This document shows positions 13,679-16,992 of a stretch of 16,992 nucleotides of DNA, piece by piece. Each line of letters opens with the position of its first letter. The stretch's first letter is position 1. Origin of the DNA: Verrucomicrobiales bacterium (GTDB lineage Bacteria; Verrucomicrobiota; Verrucomicrobiia; Verrucomicrobiales; DEV007); assembly GCA_013911195.1 (NCBI GenBank), contig JACETS010000040.1, forward strand, positions 1-16,992, in the 5' to 3' direction. Both the position numbers and the translations under genes were made by a program. The notes beneath the pieces were generated by a model that was given only the letters and a program-made list of their open reading frames with translations, was not told the origin of the DNA and ran no database searches.

Positions 13679-14194
13679 TTAATTTGAGAATATCAGAAAC
13701 TTTCGGCACAGAAAATTGACAGATGCGGAGCAAGCGATGAACGAGATGTTTGCGATATGTTCTACAGCTTTGTTTGATTCAATTATTGTAAAAATTCGAT
13801 CAATAGCAAAGAGTCCTAATGAAAAACTTATTCCCGAAATTAAAAAAAATAAGGCAAGTTCATTGATCTTTTTATGTCTTCCGGTTTTAAATAGAAATTT
13901 TGAGTTCAACCAAAAAGCTAATGAGTTAGAAATCAAAAATGCATAAATATTATTCCAAATTGTTCTACTTAGTTTGATCTCTTTGGGGATGGTCTCACCT
14001 ATTGCGGGGTTAATTGTGTAACCAAAACCATAAACAACTGAAGCGTGAACCAATGTTACAGAAATGCCAAAAATTACATATTTAGATATTTGTAATAATA
14101 TTGGTGTTTCATTAGCTTTGAGCGATTTTATTAAACCAGATTGACGATAAAAAAGAAAGCTCTCACTAAACAGTCTCTTAATGTATTCAATCAT
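13679..14194 (-). CDS. GtrA-family small membrane protein
   Basis: 171 residues from the preferred ATG at 14194, giving MIEYIKRLF. After a 38-residue cytoplasmic N-terminus come four hydrophobic segments: SKYVIFGISVTLVHASVVYG, IYAFLISNSLAFWLNSKFLF, LALFFLISGISFSLGLFAI and HIANISFIACSASVNFLCRK. The NSLAFWLNSKFLF and VNFLCRKFLIF signatures (N-x-x-x-x-x-K-x-x-F) are typical of GtrA, a family linked to moving polyprenyl-linked sugars across the membrane. A longer start at 14242 is possible but runs deep into the preceding gene. Overlap with the upstream TIM-barrel gene is 8 bases. The substrate is unknown, as no glycosyltransferase lies alongside. Confidence 0.85.
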   Translation of the reverse strand: MIEYIKRLFSESFLFYRQSGLIKSLKANETPILLQISKYVIFGISVTLVHASVVYGFGYTINPAIGETIPKEIKLSRTIWNNIYAFLISNSLAFWLNSKFLFKTGRHKKINELALFFLISGISFSLGLFAIDRIFTIIESNKAVEHIANISFIACSASVNFLCRKFLIFSN

Positions 14195-15107
14195 TGTTGT
14201 TGAATGTTTTATTCCACATTGCAGTGGAATTCTTGATGTCATTAATTTTGCGCCTGCTGCTTAATTCTAGAACGATGTGTTGAGAGTGATTAAAGTTGTC
14301 ATATAGCTCTTGATAATTAATTTGACCAGAAAAAGGGACTTGATGGTCTCTATTGGGCCATTTTACGTCATGAAGGTGACAGCCTATTAGATGGGGTTTC
14401 ATTTTATTTAGCCACTCGTAATGAGACAGGAGGGTAAGATTATGTTTTCTATGAACATGACCAAAGTCATGCCAGTAGCCTATCCATTTGTTATCCTGAT
14501 AATAATCCATCAATTCAATCATCTCAGGTTCATTTGGAATATCTTCATATGAACTTCGACTTTCTATAGCGAGTTTTATATTAAATTTTTCAGCTTCTTT
14601 GCTTAATGTTTCAAGTGCTTCTTTTGCTCTGCCAATGTATAGAGGTGATAGCTTTTCTCTTTTTTTTATGAGTTTGTTTTTTAACCTTTGAAATTTTTTA
14701 GAATCAAGATCATTACATGCAGCAAGTTTTTCTAATTTTGGAGAAATTTTTCTCATTGGAACACTCCCTAAATGAAGTACTACATACTTGGCATCAAATT
14801 TTGCAGCAGTTTCAATTGTTTTCAATGTCAGGTCAATGGACCGTTTTCTCTCCATTTTTCTATGAGATGTAAATTCATAACAGTCTGGAGCATCCATCAT
14901 TACCTCAACGGGTGATGGACAATAATTATGTACTCCACAAATCGATATTAATTTTTCTTGATGAGCCTTAATAATACCCGGAAGTAATGAAATTTTTAGT
15001 CCATGGCTTATTTCTATAGTATCGAAGCCAAGCTCAATAATTTCTTCAATCATCTGATAGCCATCTGTATGGCGTTGACTGTTCCAGCATGTTGAAAAGG
15101 CTAACAT
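14187..15107 (-). CDS. xylose isomerase-like TIM-barrel enzyme
   Basis: A 306-residue sugar isomerase/epimerase or endonuclease IV-like protein of the AP_endonuc_2 superfamily. It starts with a barrel strand (MLAFSTCWNS) and ELGFDTIEISHG (25-36). Candidate metal or acid/base residues are E182 in LAIESRS, D214/H217 in WHDFGH, H244/H246/D247 in GCHLHD and E281 in IVLELSS, the four-ligand arrangement of this family. A charged helical insertion lies at about 120-155 (KKFQRLKNKLIKKREK). Family members isomerise sugars or inositols or cleave abasic DNA; the lack of nfo signatures favours a sugar substrate. It is transcribed with the GtrA gene, with an 8-base overlap. Confidence 0.85.
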   Translation of the reverse strand: MLAFSTCWNSQRHTDGYQMIEEIIELGFDTIEISHGLKISLLPGIIKAHQEKLISICGVHNYCPSPVEVMMDAPDCYEFTSHRKMERKRSIDLTLKTIETAAKFDAKYVVLHLGSVPMRKISPKLEKLAACNDLDSKKFQRLKNKLIKKREKLSPLYIGRAKEALETLSKEAEKFNIKLAIESRSSYEDIPNEPEMIELMDYYQDNKWIGYWHDFGHVHRKHNLTLLSHYEWLNKMKPHLIGCHLHDVKWPNRDHQVPFSGQINYQELYDNFNHSQHIVLELSSRRKINDIKNSTAMWNKTFNNND

Positions 15108-15255
15108 TAGTTATTTGAAAATTGATTACTTAATTAAGATAGGGCTTTATCTTACAACCTCTCAATTATATTGTGATTAAAAAATTATTATTTAAATTAT
15201 AACTTTAACTATAAAGATTTATTATAACTAACTGTAGATTTGTTAAGATTTTAAA
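15108..15255. promoter_or_regulatory. divergent promoter region, TIM-barrel gene / DUF1015 gene
   Basis: A 148-base, strongly AT-rich spacer between two diverging starts. The minus strand carries TATAAT (complement 15165-15170), and the plus strand has several TATAA-like words before the DUF1015 ATG, but none has a clear -35 partner. No ribosome binding site is evident for either flanking gene. The only strong structure is the dyad at 15135-15154. Confidence 0.45.
15135..15154. promoter_or_regulatory. 7-bp perfect inverted repeat, candidate operator
   Basis: TAAGATA (15135-15141) and TATCTTA (15148-15154) are exact reverse complements around GGGCTT. The dyad lies 28 bases upstream of the TIM-barrel start on the minus strand. 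With no T-tract following on either side, a protein binding site is likelier than a terminator. Confidence 0.35.
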
Positions 15256-16473
15256 ATGCGAATTAAACCATTTAATGGTCTTGTGCCATCACCTTCGAAG
15301 ACAGAGTTAGTTGCTTCTGTCCCTTATGACGTCGTTAACACAAAGGAAGCTAGGGCCCTTGCTGAGGGTAATGCTGATAGTTTATTAAACGTTTCTAGAG
15401 CAGAAATACATTTTGATGATGATTTCGATGCGTATTCCTCAAAAGTTTACGAAAAAGCAAAATTCAATTTTAATAGACTCATTAATGATGAGGTTTTGAT
15501 AAGGGAGGAGGAACCCTGTATATATATTTATAGACAGGACATGAATGGGCATGTTCAAACAGGAATTGTTGCTGTTTCACATGTAGATGATTACAACGAT
15601 AATTATATTAGAAAGCATGAAAAGACACGTCCTGTTAAGGAAGATGATAGAACGCTTCTTGCTTCTACCCTTAGGGCTCATCTAGGCCCTGTATTTCTTA
15701 CATACAGAAATGATCATGAAATAAACTCAAATGTTAAAAAATTCATAGAATCAAATCCTGTAAATGTTGACTTTATTGCTAGTGATGGAGTTAGGCATAC
15801 TACATGGAGGGTTCCTGGGGGAGGAGAATTTCCTGAATTGTTTGAAAAAATACCATTAGCCTATGTTGCTGATGGACATCATAGAAGTGCAAGTGCGGCA
15901 AGGGTTAGTACAGAATTTAAAGAAAGAAACCAATCTATTACTGAAGATGGCGATTATAATTGGTTCCTTACGGTATTCTTTCCTGATAATGAGCTCAATG
16001 TTTTACCTTACAACAGAGTTGTAAGAGACCTTAACGGATTAGATGAGATTGATTTTTTAAATGCTGTAGAGAAAGTTACTGATTTATCTGAATCCGATTC
16101 TTCAGTTCCAACTTCTTCAGGTAATACTAAAATGTATATTTCGGGGAAATGGTATAATTTAAAATGGGAAAAAGTGATTGATGATCCTGTTAACTCACTA
16201 GATGTTAGCCTCTTACAAGAAAACCTCTTGTCTCCAATTTTAGGAATTAATGATCCAAGAACAGATTCAAGGATTGATTTTATCGGTGGTATTAGGGGCA
16301 ATTCTGAAATCGAGAGAATTGTCAACGATGGTTCTGCAGCAGTTGGTTTCTCAATGCACCCAGTTGAAGTTTCTCAATTAATGAGTATTGCTGATAATGA
16401 TCAAATTATGCCGCCCAAAAGTACATGGTTCGAACCAAAGTTAAGATCGGGTCTATTTATTCACACCTTTTAA
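15256..16473 (+). CDS. DUF1015 family protein
   Basis: A 405-residue cytoplasmic protein of the DUF1015 family. Diagnostic blocks are RIKPFNGLVPSP (2-13), VPYDVV (22-27), the charged motif KHEKTRPVKEDDR (120-132), YVADGHHRSASA (203-214) and LPYNRVV (250-256). The DGHHR block resembles the ParB/sulfiredoxin-type nucleotide site seen in free serine kinases (SerK, SbnI); a kinase role is possible but unproven. In other bacteria DUF1015 genes often accompany serC/serA; no such neighbour is visible here. It is transcribed alone, with its stop overlapping the convergent gene's stop in a 4-base TTAA. No Shine-Dalgarno site is seen. Confidence 0.87.
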   Translation: MRIKPFNGLVPSPSKTELVASVPYDVVNTKEARALAEGNADSLLNVSRAEIHFDDDFDAYSSKVYEKAKFNFNRLINDEVLIREEEPCIYIYRQDMNGHVQTGIVAVSHVDDYNDNYIRKHEKTRPVKEDDRTLLASTLRAHLGPVFLTYRNDHEINSNVKKFIESNPVNVDFIASDGVRHTTWRVPGGGEFPELFEKIPLAYVADGHHRSASAARVSTEFKERNQSITEDGDYNWFLTVFFPDNELNVLPYNRVVRDLNGLDEIDFLNAVEKVTDLSESDSSVPTSSGNTKMYISGKWYNLKWEKVIDDPVNSLDVSLLQENLLSPILGINDPRTDSRIDFIGGIRGNSEIERIVNDGSAAVGFSMHPVEVSQLMSIADNDQIMPPKSTWFEPKLRSGLFIHTF

Positions 16474-16992
16474 TTTAGTCGAAGAAAATCTAAAGGCCAA
16501 TTCCCATCTATGTTGAGTTTTTTAGGTGGGTTCATGTTTACTGTTAGAGAATTAGGAAGTTTAAATTTGCCATAAACAATTGGAATGACCGTGAAAGTCA
16601 TTCTTTCATTCGAAGAGGTTGTAACATTAATAACGCTAGAAAATACATCTGTCCCTAGTGTTAGATCTTGACCGATGAGATCAGCTTCAAAATTTTGATC
16701 TTGTAGAGTAGGCAATATAAATATGAGCGCTGTTTTTGGGAAGTTTTTAGAATTTGCTTCAATGGCAATTCCATTAGTTATGAGATCTGATTTATCTAGT
16801 TTCTTAATATTAGTGATTTTGAAATTTCCCTTAACATAATAAATTGAGTTTTTAACTTTATAATTCTGAATGTAATTTTTTAATAGTTTTTCATTTTGAT
16901 AGTCAAGGTAGACTCCACTTAGATTCGAGAATTCTGATTCCATTAATTCTCTCAAAGATCTAAATCCTATTTTACTTTGAGGCGGTGTGGAT
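16470..16992 (-). CDS. unrecognised protein, 3' part
   Basis: The frame is open to the right edge, so the start is outside the window; 173 residues are visible. I do not recognise it. The visible part has mixed charged and beta-prone sequence (NSIYYVKGNFKITNIKKL, then NFPKTALIFILPTLQDQNF, then MTFTVIPIVYGKFKLP) and ends DGNWPLDFLRLN. The strand-rich, low-Cys pattern suggests a beta-sandwich or extracytoplasmic domain of a larger protein, possibly with a membrane anchor in the missing N-terminus. An internal TTG at 16955 and an ATG at 16943 could be read as starts, but the uninterrupted upstream frame makes a longer protein likelier. It converges on DUF1015 with overlapping stops. Confidence 0.6.
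   Translation of the reverse strand, partial: STPPQSKIGFRSLRELMESEFSNLSGVYLDYQNEKLLKNYIQNYKVKNSIYYVKGNFKITNIKKLDKSDLITNGIAIEANSKNFPKTALIFILPTLQDQNFEADLIGQDLTLGTDVFSSVINVTTSSNERMTFTVIPIVYGKFKLPNSLTVNMNPPKKLNIDGNWPLDFLRLN

Noticed and set aside
1..16992. Mobile element, CRISPR array, tRNA or phage region
   Set aside because: No transposase or integrase, no regularly spaced repeats, no tRNA-like cloverleaf and no abrupt base-composition change seen by eye.

Overview
This is an AT-rich bacterial chromosome segment with tightly packed, single-copy housekeeping and small accessory genes. I see no tRNA, rRNA, CRISPR array, insertion sequence or phage gene. Several characters together suggest a Verrucomicrobiota or other PVC-group bacterium, probably free-living and aquatic: a HemQ with a long mid-protein insertion, a double-length AsnC/AhbA-AhbB-like protein, an over-long NAD-dependent DNA ligase, secreted proteins with calcium-type D-rich repeats, a stand-alone azurin-like cupredoxin and a PQQ-type beta-propeller. 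This is inference from gene style, not a phylogenetic result. Clear Shine-Dalgarno sites precede only some genes (hemQ, the HAD gene, ligA).

Layout. Positions 1-771 hold the 3' end of a plus-strand PQQ-like beta-propeller gene. Positions 768-5658 are a run of seven minus-strand genes, read from right to left: an unrecognised single-pass membrane protein, hemQ, a fused AhbA/AhbB-like (siroheme decarboxylase/AsnC) protein, an azurin-like secreted copper protein, a GspG-like small membrane protein, thyA and folA. The first three are 2-5 bases apart, and thyA/folA share an ATGA overlap. A divergent promoter region (5659-5799) separates this run from a plus-strand group: a single-cluster ferredoxin, a DciA-like DUF721 protein, a HAD-family hydrolase and folB (5800-7419). 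ligA (7421-9691, minus) meets folB tail to tail.

Positions 9692-9951 form a regulatory region with a perfect dyad and repeated heptamers. It is followed by a 42-residue lipoprotein, an OmpR-type response regulator, its histidine kinase and a secreted PepSY-like/D-rich-repeat protein (9952-13655), which looks like one envelope-sensing module. Then come a GtrA-family membrane protein and a xylose-isomerase-like TIM-barrel enzyme (minus, 13679-15107), a divergent spacer, a DUF1015 gene (plus, 15256-16473) and the 3' part of an unrecognised minus-strand gene running off the right edge.

How the genes work together. ThyA oxidises methylene-tetrahydrofolate to dihydrofolate, FolA reduces it back, and FolB makes a pterin precursor, so folate functions recur on both strands. 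HemQ performs the last step of coproporphyrin-dependent heme synthesis. The adjacent fused AsnC/Ahb-like protein belongs to the family acting on siroheme, so two tetrapyrrole-decarboxylation functions appear linked. The two most interesting units are this heme/copper cluster and the micro-lipoprotein/two-component/PepSY-like module.
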